A DNA stretch of 64,000 bases from Eudorina sp. 2006-703-Eu-15. Lineage: Eukaryota > Chlorophyta > Chlorophyceae > Chlamydomonadales > Volvocaceae. Both the position numbers and the translations under genes were made by a program. The DNA is taken from contig BDSI01000183.1 in assembly GCA_003117195.1 (NCBI GenBank), positions 112,902 to 176,901 on the forward strand, read 5' to 3'. This document shows, piece after piece, positions 37,301-48,952 of this stretch. Every line of letters starts with the position of its first letter. The first letter of the stretch is position 1. The notes beneath the pieces are model-generated. The model was not told the origin of the DNA and did not search any database. It was given only the letters and a program-made list of their open reading frames with translations.

Positions 37301-39136
37301 CATATGTGAGTCGGGTACTTTGCTACATACCACCCCAAAGGTATTCTGTCTTAGTTCATCACTGCTCCCCATACTGCTCGGGCACTGGTGTTTGGTGACC
37401 AGCTCGCCCCTGTGCACGCCTCGCAGCAGCCGCAGCCGCTGCAGCTGCAGCCGCAGCCGCCGCAACAGGACCCGCTGCCGCCGCCGCAGCAGCAGCAGCG
37501 GACGCAGCTTCCACCACCGCAGTCGCAGTTGTACTTGCCGCCGCCGCCGCCGCCGCCACAGCAGCAGGAGCAGCGGCAGCAGGAGCAGCAGCGGCAGCCG
37601 CCGCCGCCGCCGCCAGCGTGCGCCGGTGCCGCACCCGCGGCTGCTCCTCCGCAGGGCGGCACCGGCGGGGGTGTCTGCGCTGTCGACGTCGACGAAGTGG
37701 AAGTCGTTCCCGAGACCCCGGAGCGAGAGCAACATGGCTGGGGTGGGGGTGGGGGTGGGGGTGGGGGTGGAGGGGCTGCGGCGCCCCTAGCGGAACCGTG
37801 CGGCGGCACCTCAGCCTCGCCGCAGCGGGAGCAGCAGCAGCAGCAGCAGCAGCACGGCGGGAGGCCGCAGCAGGCGCCGTCGAACCCTGGGCCGCAGCAG
37901 CACTGCGGCGGACGGCCGCCTCAGCAGGGGCCGGCGGCGCCGCCGCAAGTATGGCCGATGGTGGGTCCGAAACAGTCGGACTCGCCTGCAGCGGCGATGG
38001 TGGGTCCAAAAGAGTCGGACTCGCCTGCAGCGGCGATGGTGGGTCCAGTAGAGTCGGCCCCACATGCAGCGGCGATGGTGGGTCCAAAAGAGTCGGCCTC
38101 GCCTGCAGCGGCGATGGTGGGTCCAGTAGAGTCGGCCCCACCTGCAGCGGCGATGGTGGGTCCAAAAGAGTCGGACTCGCCTGCAGCGGCGATGATGGGT
38201 CCAATAGGTTCGGCCCCACCTGCAGCGGCGATGGTGGGTCCAAGCAAATCCGCGAGTCCACGAGGATCCGCCCCGGGCGACCGGCCGGGCATCACCAGCG
38301 GCCGGGAAGGCGCCGCGGCGGCTGCGGCCCCCACCAGGCCGCCACCGCCAGCTGCAACATCCGGCCAGGGCCAGGGCCGCGGCGTGGCGGGGTCGGCCGC
38401 GCCGTCAGGAGGCCGTGCGGAGGAGGCGGAGGAGGAGCAGGCGGAGGGGCAGCAGGGCGGCTGTCCGGCGGCCTGTGAACGCAGTGGTGGTGCGGCCACC
38501 CAGCAGGCCGCGGCGCACCACCCGGGCTGCGAGCAGCCGTCAGCTGGTGCTGCTGCGGCTGCGGCTGCTCCTGCGGCTGGTGCAGCGGCTGCGGCTGCTG
38601 TGACAACCGGGAGGCGCTCGTCGTCGTCGGTAGCAGCAGCAGCAGCAGCAGCAGCCGGGGGGTCGCTGTCGCAGGGGGCGCCATCGCTCTGCCACCACGC
38701 GGCGCAGGCACCACCCGGGCAGGAGCAGCACCGCCCTTGGCTGGCAGCGGGTCGACCCCAACCGCTGCCGCAACCGCAAACGCTCCTCCCGCAACCGCAG
38801 CTGCCGAAGCCGAAGCTGGAGCAACCGCAACCGCAGCTGCAACCGCCGCCGCAGGCGCAGCAGCCGCAACCGCAACCGCCGCCGCAACCGCAGCTGCAGC
38901 CGCAGCAGCCGCAACCGCCGCCGCAACCGCAACCGCAGCCGCCACAGCTGGCGCAGCCGAAGCAGGAGCAGCAGCCGGCGGACTGTGCCCCGCCCCAGCC
39001 CCGCAGCAGCGCCGCCCAGAGGCCCCGGGTCTGGTTCCCGGAGCAGCTGGCCTCAGTGATCCCCGTCCCGCCGCCGCAACCGCCTTCCGACGACGACGAC
39101 GACGACGATGACGACATTGAGAACGTCGACGACTAG
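30385..39136 (+). CDS. Large low-complexity nuclear protein with NLS, 13-residue tandem repeat and Asp-rich C-terminus
   Basis: Exons: 30385-33774, 34248-34580, 35431-35735, 36209-36389, 36718-37122, 37403-39136; phases agree, about 2,115 aa. Ordinary segments include TEVYDAFTDIWNEQQAARLL, FPQWMLMRLAFLDVSITTWF, PRFLTEL-type helices, GVVFSAAFLVVWQLVGSG, LGMLPPLTLGGLFGSALASE and FRFVVLSLEPSFRTFQTCQG. They are separated by poly-Gln, poly-Pro, poly-Gly and acidic runs. An SV40-type NLS (RKKRKVEKDG) sits near residue 1519. The last exon carries eight 13-residue repeats (MVGPKESDSPAAA) and ends with an Asp9 run then DIENVDD. I recognise no catalytic domain; a nuclear scaffold or regulatory role is inference. 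I start at the first in-frame ATG; an upstream mini-exon from an ATG at 30297 spliced to 30361 is possible. A 78-nt in-frame segment at 36886-36963 has donor and acceptor signals and may be an optional intron. Confidence 0.65.
35040..35077. repeat. (GGAC)n microsatellite
   Basis: About nine ggac units, within the 850-nt intron of gene 5 that separates exons 34248-34580 and 35431-35735. Confidence 0.95.
37958..38258 (+). repeat. 39-bp in-frame tandem repeat (13-aa unit) in gene 5
   Basis: Seven to eight head-to-tail units of atggtgggtccaaaagagtc-type sequence. Variants alternate between an SDSPAAA/SASPAAA and an SAPPAAA ending. The period of 39 keeps frame. Confidence 0.93.
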
Positions 39137-39784
39137 GCTACCGTCGTGGCGCTGGGGACGGCAGCGGGCGCGCTGGATGATATGCCTTGCCTTGATTCAA
39201 AATGTGGGGCCACTGTGGCTGTGGCTGTGGGGCCAATGGATGGGGGTCACGGTGGCTGGGGTCACCCGGGAGGTTGTCCTCCCTTGTTGAGCTGTTTCGG
39301 GAAATTACGTCGTGTTATTTGTACGGGATATGGGGTGGGATGGGGTGGGGGGCGTTAGGCTGTGGGTGCGTCCAGCAGGATGGGATGAGTACGGCAGATC
39401 GGCATGTACCGCAACCCCACGTGATCTCACCCCACTAAAACCCTATCGAAACCCAGCACGAAGCATCACCGGATCGCCCGATCCGGACCGGTGCGCAGCC
39501 AACCGACATCCGTACGTGTCTGTGGCTCGGGGGAGGGGGAGCGGGAGGGGGGAGAGAAAGTGGGACAGACACTGCGGGAAGGCACACCCTGTGGGAAGGA
39601 AGCGGGAGACCAGACCTGGCTTTGGGGGCCCTGCAGGTGGGGGCAGGTGGGGGCAGGTACGGGGCGCAACAGCAGGTGCGGAGGGACCCCCTCCCACCCC
39701 ATCCCCCCAACAAGGGATTCGGCCGCCCTCCTGATGCGGGGGGCGGGGGCCGTGCGTCGCGAAGTCGGTGGGCTTTGCTGCATC

Positions 39785-39890
39785 ATTTGGTGGGGTGGGA
39801 TGGGGTGGGGTGGGGTGGGGTGGGGTGGGGTGGGTCGGGTCGGGTCGGGTCGGGTCGGGTGGTGTGGGGTGGGGTGGGGTGGGTGCGCGA
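39785..39890. repeat. (GGGGT)n / (CGGGT)n pentanucleotide array
   Basis: Tandem ggggt units shift to gggtc units and back within about 100 bp. Confidence 0.9.
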
Positions 39891-40558
39891 TGGTGACACG
39901 CGAGAAGGCCCCCCTCCTCCCTCCCTCCCTCCTTGCGGGGGCGGCGGCGGCGGCGCCACACGGGCGGCCGGCGGCGGTCATGTAAGGGTTGGCTGTCTGC
40001 GCCGGCAGAGGGTTCATTCTTGTCTTCCGAAGGTTTAAGTTTGGGGGCAAATCCCAAGCCAACCCAGGGCGCGAGGCACAACGCCAGGATTTATTTCCTT
40101 GCCGCGGATTTCCTTTACCCCCGCGGGGTAAACCCCCCGAGGATGGCAAGGGCGGCGACGGCGGCCCGCGGGCCGTTGCATTGCGTTGCTGGTTGGCGGT
40201 TGGTGCCCCTGCGGTTGGGGTTGCTCATGGGTGGTTGGTAGTTGGTGCCCAGAAGGGAAGTGCCGGTAACCTCGACCCCCCACCCACACCCACCCATTCG
40301 GTCACTTGGTGAGGCCCCCCCCTCGGCCACCCACCCACCCGGCGGCAGCTGTCCGAGCTACCCCCGCTGGGGTTGTGGGGACCGCGTCTGCAACTCCTCA
40401 CTCTGCACCGTACGGTACGGTACGGTACGGCACGCGTGCCGTGAATGGACGAACCTGCAGCCGCCACTCATCCATCACGCAAAGCTCTCCCGAGTCAGTG
40501 GGCTGGCAAGAGGTCTTTGTTGTCCTTCACATTAGCGATGTACACAACATGATGAGAT

Positions 40559-40696
40559 GGCTGCATGACCCCCCCCCCCCGCGGGTGATGGAGGATGGGT
40601 GCGCAGTCCTTGGTCGGGGTTGATGAGATGAGGCACCTACGAAGGAGCTGTCTGGGCCCGTTGGAACACCCGGTCGGGTCCACCTTGTAACGGTTA
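40559..40696 (-). repeat. Dispersed repeat A, second copy (inverted)
   Basis: Reverse complement of 15696-15833 with few substitutions and a longer C run. It is in the 3' flank of gene 5. A run of cggttata/acgttacataacgg motifs abuts it. Confidence 0.85.
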
Positions 40697-41990
40697 TACA
40701 TGATAACGGTTATATATTATATGACGGTTACGTTACATAACGGCTATACGTTACATAACGGTGCAGACGCCTGGCGCCAAGGGGGGGGCACCCTCCCTTC
40801 CGGGTCGGGTCAGTGTCGAGCAAGCTTCCGCGGTCTGTCAGGCGGGGGGGGGGTTGGCCCGGGGCGGGGCGCACAGCCGCAAAGCCTCCTTCCTCAACAA
40901 CAGCAACACCGTTTGAGAGGCGGGAGCTGTCGGGAAAGGGTTGCAGATGCCCGGAGGCCGACGTCCGCAGAGGTGGAGCTGCGGCAGAGGTGTAGCAGGG
41001 CCTGACTTGCGGCGTCGCGCCCTCTCCGGGATGGCTGTTGAGATCTGGTTTTATGGAGACTGATTGCGCCTTGCTGGTACACATCCCAGCGTCGTCCCAT
41101 ATAAGGTAAATCTAACAGTGCCGGGTGGAGGAGCACTCCGGGGGAGGCCTCCTCTGCCCCCCTCGAGCGGCAGCTGCGACGACACACCCTAGGCGCCGAC
41201 ACGGGTTGGGGCGGGCGGGTTTAGGTTCCCCTCCTAAACACTGCCGCCACAAAGGTGCAACGCCTGCACGGCTAGGGGCGAGCTCGTAGTCGTACCTCCG
41301 CAGGCAAAGATCTCCGAAATGGACCAACCAACCAACCAACACTCCGGAGCGCCCCTTCCGACGTCTCTTAAAGGGGAGCCACCGGCTCAAGAACCACAGA
41401 CCCTAGACACGCCTCGGTCGTACATGGGCAAAAACTAAAACGCTGGTTTTTTTCTCACAGCCTGTATACCGTACATGTTCTGCACACGTGAAAACAAAAC
41501 AACAACAACAACATTTCATCATCCGCAACAATAATCAACGTTGATCAAGCAAGGCCCAAACTGCCGCAGGACACCCCTCCCTCCCTCCCTCCCTCCCCCG
41601 GGGATGGCCACCGGGGTCTCCGCTCGTTCGCAGGTGGGGGCACCCGTCCACCAGCGTTACGGTAACAGGTAGGGAGGTAGGGAGGTAGGGAGCGCAGCCC
41701 TTTGACCCCACCGAAGGCGGCTGCGTCGCATGTTCGCATCCAACCATCCAACCAACTATCCATCCAACCAACTATCCATCCACCCATCAAACTACCTAAA
41801 CCCCCGCGCATCTATCTATCTATCTATCTATGGTGCCGTGACCCCACCGGACCCCAAAATAAAGCCCCTGACTGCACCGGGGTGGTACCGTACGGCCCAA
41901 TCGCGGTCCGTGCCCCCCCTAGGATTCCCATTCCTTCTTCAGTGCCAGCCATCTCTCAAGTGCCATCCGGGTTGGCCTCTGTGGGCCCTA

Positions 41991-41995
41991 TTACA
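41991..41995 (-). promoter_or_regulatory. Candidate TGTAA polyadenylation signal of gene 6
   Basis: TGTAA on the minus strand about 100 nt after the proposed stop codon of gene 6. TGTAA is the usual volvocine/Chlamydomonas polyadenylation signal. Confidence 0.5.
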
Positions 41996-42092
41996 TACGG
42001 TAGGTACAGCGAAGGTCCATACAGCGAAGGAGGGGGTGCGAAGGGAAGGGGCGTACGCTCCCCCTCCCCCTCCCCGCCCCCTCCCCCACCCC

Positions 42093-45000
42093 CTACAGCT
42101 GCGGGATGGGTTTATGCGGCCGCCAGGAGATGCCGAACAGCTCCGCCACCTCCGCCACACCCAACTGCTTCGGTCACCAGAGGCGGGGGTAGGTGGGGGT
42201 AGGTGGGGGTAGGCGGGGTAGGTGGGGGTAGGCGGCGGTAGGTGGGGGTAGGCGGGGTAGGTGGGGGTAGGTGGGGGTAGGCGGGGGGGGGGGTAGGCGG
42301 GGGTAGGTGGGGGTAGGTGGGGGAGGTGGGGGTAGGCGGGGGTAGGTGGGGTAGGTGGGGGTAGGTGGGGGTAGGCGGGGGTAGGTGGGGGTAGGTGGGG
42401 GTAGGTGGGGTAGGCCGGGGTAGGTGGGGTAGGCGGGGTAGGCGGGGGTCGGTGGGGGTAGGCGGGGTAGGCGGGGGTAGGCGGGGTAGGCGGGGGTAGG
42501 TGGGGGAAGGCGGGGAAGGCGGGGGAAGGCGGGAGGGGGGAAGGCGGGAGGGGGGAAGGCGGGAGGGGGGAAGGCGGGAGGGGGGAAGGCGGGAGGGGGG
42601 AAGGCGGGGTTGGGTTGGGTTACGGCCGGTGTGAGGGCAGGGCGGGCGGAGGGAAGGCTGTGCACCCACTAGCCCCCCTACTGGCCGGACGCACCCACCC
42701 ATCCACCAATGCCACCGCAGCCACCCACCCACCCAGCCTCATCAGTGGGTAGCCCGGTACGGCCGGGTTAGGGTGCGGTGGGGCGTGATGGGTCTGCAAC
42801 CGCGACATCGACACCCCGAGACCCACAGCCCACCGGGCCCCCTCCCCCCGCTGCTGCCCCTCTCCTCCCCCGCTGCTGCCCCCCTCCTCCCCCCGCTGCT
42901 GCCCCTCTCCTCCCCCCCTTCCCTCGCCCCCCACCTCGAGCGGTGGCCCCCCGGGAAGGGCTCCAGCTGCAGCGTCAGCCACAGGTCGCTCCAGGGGCGG
43001 GCACCTCCTCGTCCTCGTCCACGGGGGGGCCACCTCCTCAGGTTCCGCGCCCCCTCCCCCCCTCCCCCTCGGGGGCTGCTGCTGCTGCTGCTGCTGCCTC
43101 CCCCTGCCCCTCCCCTCCGCCGGCGCCCCAGGTCGGCCCCCGCCACGTGCTGTATGAAGGCGGAGGGGGCCCAGTAGCCCCGGCCTGGGTCAGGGAGGAG
43201 GAGGAGGAGGAGGAGGAGCGCCCCGCCGCCCCCGCCGNNNNNNNNNNNNNNNNNNNNNNNNNNNNNNNNNNNNNNNNNNNNNNNNNNNNNNNNNNNNNNN
43301 NNNNNNNNNNNNNNNNNNNNNNNNNNNNNNNNNNNNNNNNNNNNNNNNNNNNNNNNNNNNNNNNNNNNNNNNNNNNNNNNNNNNNNNNNNNNNNNNNNNN
43401 NNNNNNNNNNNNNNNNNNNNNNNNNNNNNNNNNNNNNNNNNNNNNNNNNNNNNNNNNNNNNNNNNNNNNNNNNNNNNNNNNNNNNNNNNNNNNNNNNNNN
43501 NNNNNNNNNNNNNNNNNNNNNNNNNNNNNNNNNNNNNNNNNNNNNNNNNNNNNNNNNNNNNNNNNNNNNNNNNNNNNNNNNNNNNNNNNNNNNNNNNNNN
43601 NNNNNNNNNNNNNNNNNNNNNNNNNNNNNNNNNNNNNNNNNNNNNNNNNNNNNNNNNNNNNNNNNNNNNNNNNNNNNNNNNNNNNNNNNNNNNNNNNNNN
43701 NNNNNNNNNNNNNNNNNNNNNNNNNNNNNNNNNNNNNNNNNNNNNNNNNNNNNNNNNNNNNNNNNNNNNNNNNNNNNNNNNNNNNNNNNNNNNNNNNNNN
43801 NNNNNNNNNNNNNNNNNNNNNNNNNNNNNNNNNNNNNNNNNNNNNNNNNNNNNNNNNNNNNNNNNNNNNNNNNNNNNNNNNNNNNNNNNNNNNNNNNNNN
43901 NNNNNNNNNNNNNNNNNNNNNNNNNNNNNNNNNNNNNNNNNNNNNNNNNNNNNNNNNNNNNNNNNNNNNNNNNNNNNNNNNNNNNNNNNNNNNNNNNNNN
44001 CGAGGCGAACGGAAGATGTGAGGTGCAACAAAGGGCAGACAAACGGCAGGCAAAGGCAAAGGTTAAATTAAAGAAAAAGAAGAAAAGAGCACGCAAACCC
44101 GGCGGCGACGCGGCGAAAGAGGGTGGGTCCAGGAAACGGTAGACGGAAATAGCAATGCAAGAATGTACGGGCGTACGGGTGTACGGAAGGGCGACATCGC
44201 AGACGGGCGTAGGGTTGGCAGGCACAGAAACAGGAGTTCCGCAATCAGGGAGGAATCGGTGACCGCGGGGGTGACGCAAGAGGGCCGGGTGGCGGACCGG
44301 GGTGATCGGCTCCCCACCAGCCCGGCCGGGCGCGCGCGGCCTCACGCATGAGAGGCCGTGGGCGCAGGGGGTTGCGATCGGGGGTGCGTGCGCGTGTGCG
44401 GTACGGCGGGTGGCGTGCGGGCGGTGGGGCGGCGGGGCGTAGGGCGGTGACGGGGAGGGGTGGTGAGGGGCGGGAGGAGGGGCGGCGCGAGGGGGGGGAG
44501 GGTGTCGCCATGGGTGGGTGTGGGGGAGGCGATGGAGCGGCATGCGGGGCTCAACCGAGGATTTATAGGAAAGTAGAGAGACGACGGAGATCAACACCGC
44601 CGGAGTTGCACGGACGGCGACCTCGGTATCATAGCGGAGGCGGGGAGGCGGAGGGGGGGGGAGGCGAATTGGGTGAGGCGGAGGGGGTGGAGGCGGAGGG
44701 GGGGAGGAGAAAGGGGGGAGGCGGAGGGGGGGAGGCGGAGGCGGGGGAGGCGTGGGAGGCGGAGGGGGGGAAGGAGAAAGGGGGGGAGGCGGAGGTGGGG
44801 GAAGCGAAGGTGGGGGAGGAAGAGGGGGGAGAGGTTGAGGCCGGGGAGGCGGAAAAGGGGGAGGCGGAGGGGGGGGGGAGAAGGAGGGGGGGAGGCGGAG
44901 GGAGGGTAGGCGGAAGTGGGGGAGGCGGAGGCGGTTGAGGCGGAGGGGGGGAGGAGAAAGGGGGGGAGGCGGAGGGGGGGGGGAGAGGCGGAGGCGGGGG

Positions 45001-46643
45001 AGGCGTAAAGGGGGGAGGCGGAGGTGTGGGGAGGCGAAAGGGGGGAGGCGGAGGGGGGGGGAGGCGGAGGCGGACGAGGCGGAGGGGGTGGATAGGTGGG
45101 GGAGGCAGAGGCGGGGGAGGCGTGGGAGGTGGAGGGGGGAATGAGAAAGGGGGAAGGCGGAGGGGGGGGAGGAGAAAGGGGGGAGGCGGAGGTGGGGGAG
45201 GCGAAGGTGGGGGAGGAAGAGGGGGGGAGGTTGAGGCGGGGGAGGCGGAAAAGGGGGAGGCGGAGGGGGGGGGGGAGAAGGAGGGGGGGAGGCGGAGGGA
45301 GGGTAGGCGGAAGTGGGGGAGGCGGAGGCGGTTGAGGCGGAGGTGGGGGAGGCGGAGGGGGGGAAGGAGAAAGGGGGGGAGGCGGAAGGCGTGGAGGCGA
45401 AAAGGGGGGAGGCGGAGGTGGGGGAGGCGGAAGGGGTGTCCCCGCCCCACTCCACTCCACCTCGCCCCGCCCCACCCCGCGCTGCTGACTACTGGGGAAG
45501 CCCACCTCGCCCGGCAGCACCGCCCCCCCTTCCACCTCACCAGGCCCCCCTCCCGCAGCCGCAGTAGCCCCCCCTCCCCCCCCTCCCCCCTACCGGCCCA
45601 ACCTGCTGCCCGGTGGCCCACCTGGACTGTGGCGGTGACGTGGACGGCCAGCCAGCTCGGGGGCCAGACCGCAGGGACGGCCCCGCCCCCCTGGGCCCCC
45701 TGGACCAGCGGGTCGGTGGCCGGGGTGACGGGCTGGCGCCGGTGGCCGCCGCGGGTCCGGGTCCGGGTCCGGGTCCGGATGGGTCGGCCCCCGCCGCCGC
45801 CTCCACTACCACCCTGCTCCTGCTGCTCCTGCTCCTGCTGCTGCTCCCCCGGGTGGTGTTGGTCCCCTGGGTGCGGGTGCGGGTGGAGGTCCTTGACGAG
45901 GGCGGAGTGGGTCCGCAGCCGGGTGATCTGAGGGAGGGGGGGGGCAGGAGGGGGAGATAGGGGGTGGGGGGGGGCTGACCCCGACCTGAAACCCTAACCC
46001 CAGACCCCCCACCTGAGCCCCGGGGCGAACGGACGGACGCCCGGTGGCCCGGGGCTGGGGTGGGCGGCCTGGGGGGTGGGGGGTGCGTGCGGGGGATACA
46101 TACAGCCGGCTTGGGCCACCAGGGCACGTTACCCCCCGCTCCCCCCCCCCGACGAAGACGACGAAGATGCACGACCGACCGACCGTTCGTTCGTTCCCCA
46201 GCCCTCCGCCGCCTTATTGTCAATCAATACCATGAAACCGCTCCCCACCCCGCCCGCCGTCAGTCCAACGGCTGCTCTATCCCACCCCTGAACACCCCCC
46301 CCTTTGTGTCAATAAAGACCCCCAATCCTCCCCTCACACATAAACACACATAAACACACACACCATCCCCCCCCCCACCGGGACCCCCTACCTGGTAGTC
46401 CCTCAGGTGGGCGAAGTCCAGGCCGAGGCCGAGGCCGAGGCCCCCCCGCCGCGCCGCCCCCCCTCCCTGCAGCAGCAGCGCCTCCCGCAGCCGGCCGACC
46501 ACCTCGCCGGGCGCCCCCGCGGTGAAGGTGAAGGTGAAGGACAGCGCGGGCTTGCGGGGGAGGCCCGCCGCCGCCGGCTGCCGGTCACCGGCGGAGCACA
46601 CCACGGAGCACACCACGCGCACAAGGACGCCCGCTGTGGGCAT
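42093..46643 (-). CDS. Unrecognised gene interrupted by an assembly gap
   Basis: Supported minus-strand exons are 46643-46392 (MPTAGVLVRVVCSVVCSAGD, KPALSFTFTFTAG, DFAHLRDYQ), 45927-45622 (ITRLRTHSALVKDL, a Gln/Gly-rich middle, WPPSWLAVHVTATVQ) and the terminal exon 42164-42093 (LGVAEVAELFGISWRPHKPI, then PQL and stop). The first two join in phase 0 and the last starts in phase 0. An exon at about 43184-42935 next to the gap reads YWAPSAFIQHVAGADLG and SDLWLTLQLEPFPGGHR, but its joining phases are unresolved; one near 42819-42756 is also possible. The 24-bp-scale GA-rich minisatellite and the N gap lie in the unresolved middle. No family recognised. The start is the first ATG; the reading frame is open a little further upstream. 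Confidence 0.45.
42180..42605. repeat. G-rich minisatellite (ggcgggggtaggtgggggta)
   Basis: About 400 bp of imperfect 6-19 bp units, ending in five tandem gggaaggcgggaggg units. It lies in the last intron of gene 6, directly before the terminal exon acceptor, and reads C-rich on the coding strand. Confidence 0.93.
43238..44000. other. Assembly gap (763 N)
   Basis: Run of N in the middle of gene 6, flanked by GA-rich repeats. Confidence 1.
44630..45435. repeat. GA-rich minisatellite (ggcggaggnggggga)
   Basis: About 800 bp of 12-30 bp units on the plus strand. Two long sub-blocks (near 44770-44940 and 45170-45340) are almost identical, showing a duplication of about 400 bp. The long open frames in several phases here are a by-product of the composition. 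Confidence 0.9.
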
Positions 46644-47440
46644 TTCGCCGTCGGGCGTTGTTGGTGTTGGTGTTGGTGTTGATGATGATGTTGGATGTTG
46701 TTGTTGGTGGTGGTGGCGGTGTTGGTGTTGTGGGACGGATGTGATGTCGTTTGTTTGCACGTAGGATCTCAAGAGCGCGTAAATCGCAAGCAGCTAAATA
46801 TATTGAACAACAACAATAACAACAGCTGAAGAGAACAATAAATTGGTTACTGTGTCGAAGACATCCTTCACGGAATGTCTTGAACAGACCAGAACAGACG
46901 AGATAAAGTTACAACATTCTTTGCGATTGACAAAGTGAGAACAAATGTTTAGTATCGGAGAACTTCGTGACACGTCCTTGCTTCCGAGTCGCGCCATGGG
47001 TTCCGACCGTTAGCCGTTGGCCGTTGGTCATGCTAACGGTATGCCATCGACGAATGGGAATCGTCGGGCAGCAACGTCCAGCGACGAATTCATCCTCATC
47101 ATGTCCCCCATCAAAAATCCATAACACGGTATTATTAGTGTTCTTATCCGTGATTAATGATGTTACGGCGCATTTCATTTGCGCACCTGGTCTGTTGGCG
47201 TTGGCGAGACTCCGCCCTCCCCGCCCAGTCCGGGAGAGGGCCCCGCCCCGCGGCTGCTGCAACGTGCGGGCCGCCCGCCGTCAAGAGGTTCAGATGCCCG
47301 CCCGTCCCCCTGCCCGGCCGCCCTCGCCGTCTGCAGCCGATCCGCTCCTGGGGTGCGCCGGAGGGGGCCGTGAAGGGGGGAGGGGCAGGAAGGGGATAGG
47401 AGCGGGGGAGGCGGAGCGGGAGGGGCGAGGGGGATATAGG
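46644..47440. other. Intergenic upstream of gene 6
   Basis: Includes a less GC-rich block (46740-47180) and GTT repeats at 46660-46730. A 117-codon minus-strand frame ending at 46909 is readable but lacks splice or codon-bias support. Probably includes the gene 6 promoter. Confidence 0.5.
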
Positions 47441-47447
47441 GGCGAGG

Positions 47448-48529
47448 AGGGGGGGTGATGTGAAGGATACGGGAAACGGGATAGCCGCCCCTTAGATGCC
47501 CCTCCTCTTCCTCCTCCTCCCGGACGTGTGGACGTGTGGCCCCGGGCCTGAGGTGCGTGCGAGGGGCGGCAGTGCGTCTTCGCGGTCGGTCGGTCAGTCG
47601 GTCAGTCGGTCGGTCGGTCACCGCAGCGATCGAGGACCCCAGCGAGGGCCGCACACCCACACACACACCCAGGAGGTTGTGGGGGCCGCCGTCAAGAGGC
47701 TGCTGCTGGCGGTGGCTTGTGGGGGCGACTGGGATATGCAGCCTTATGCAGCAGCAGCTCACCCTGAGAAGGAAGCAATGGCATCCGCCCACACCCACCC
47801 ACACCCACACACACATCCCAGAAAGCCCCCGTGCTCCATTCCGTTTCCTTTCCGTTTCCGCCCACCCGCCAGCCCCAGGTGGGTGCTCCACCAGCCCCCG
47901 GCCGTTGACCCCGTGGCCAATCATATAGCCCTCAGCGCGTCCTACCCCCTAACAGGGTGTTCTGTGGGGCCGGGGCAGAGCAGCGCGGGGGGAAGAAGGG
48001 GGGGGGGTATAGGAAATTGGTCGACATATTCCCCAGAGCGGGGGAAGGGGAGGGGGTTGGAGGAGTCACACGGGGTCGTCAGCGCACTGCGGACTGCAGC
48101 GACCTGTACTCGGGAATGGCCAGCACCGGGTGTCAAGGGGTGTCGAGGGGTTTCAAGGGGTGCCTTGCAATGCGAACAATATTCAAACGAGGACACGAGG
48201 GACCCATCCACCCTTTCCACACCCGCCGCGTTCGCCTCAGGTCTCGCCCAGTCCCTTCCATCAACCTCTCTCATCCCACCCTGCACCCCTTCCCTCGAGT
48301 GGAGCCTTCGAGTGGAGCCTTCGAGTGGAGCGCGCCTCCGTGTCCGCCCCTCCCAAGTTCGAACCCGCGAGCGCGCGCGCGCTTGCAACCCCGCCTCTCT
48401 TATCGTCAACCCAGCGCGCGCGCAAAGCGGCCCCCTACACACACACACCCATTGGACGTACCGTTGTGCCCTGCTGCCGCAGTGCCGGCGCCCGCGCAGA
48501 TAACGTGGGCGTACAGCGAGGGGGGACAT
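47448..48529 (-). CDS. Candidate gene fragments of unknown function (partial model)
   Basis: Minus-strand pieces that look like exons: an ATG-initiated basic leader 48529-48462 (MSPLAVRPRYLRGRRHCGSR, donor GTACGT); GVGRAEGYMIGHGVNGRGLV near 47960-47875; VSCCCIRLHIPVAPTSHRQQ from about 47782, joined in phase 2 to the previous one; and an acidic GATRPHVREEEEEEGHLRGG near 47550. A sense copy of the intronic repeat family precedes the second piece, as it does in real introns. I could not join all phases, so exon borders and even gene unity are uncertain. Confidence 0.3.
48005..48045 (-). repeat. Intronic repeat family, copy 10
   Basis: Minus strand reads ggggaatatgtcgaccaatt, then tcctata and a C/T tract. 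The CAGCAGCGCAG half is missing. Confidence 0.65.
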
Positions 48530-48952
48530 CGTCAGGGCGAGGGCAGTCGGGCATGGTTACGGGTACGAGCACGCGTAGTCGTCGTCCCCCTCCTCCCCCT
48601 CCTCCTCCCGTGCCGCCGCCCTCCCCCCCACTGCGTGAGGTGACCGCGCGGCGGCTGCTGCTACCTGTTCCCCGGCGGCTGCTGCTAGTCCCCGGCGGCG
48701 GCTGCTGCTGCTGCTGCTGCGCGGGGCCCGTGTGTCAGCCCGAAGGCCCGCCCCCGTGCAGCCCGAAGGCAGTGGTGTGGTGTGGTGTTCGGCGACAGCC
48801 CCTGCAGCGGCGGCGCCGGCCGCCGTCCAGCTGTGCCGTGCAAGCCTGGGGCCCCGGCGGTGTTGCTCGCCGGCACTGGCAAGCCGCGGCGGCTTGCCCA
48901 GCGGTGTTCGAACCCCGCCTTCTCCGTCCCTCTCCCGACAGCACTGGCTGCT

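Larger units (their letters stand above)
39137..42092. other. Convergent intergenic region between genes 5 and 6
   Basis: No supported gene. It contains a (GGGGT)n/(CGGGT)n tract at 39785-39890, a tandem ggtac run near 40413, the inverted copy of dispersed repeat A (40559-40696), a stretch of taacggttatac-type tandem motifs at 40688-40760, and (CATC)/(CTAT)n tracts near 41740-41830. A TGTAA motif near 39981 could end gene 5. Confidence 0.55.

Noticed and set aside
43038..45455. Very long minus-strand Pro/Ser/Leu-rich open frame
   Set aside because: It is a stop-free by-product of the GA-rich minisatellite and is extended artificially through the N gap.
46909..47210. Minus-strand ORF beginning MKCAVTSLITDKNTNNTVLW
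   Set aside because: Codon use is unlike the local genes, and it overlaps a (TTA)n-hairpin repeat. Probably chance or transposon debris.
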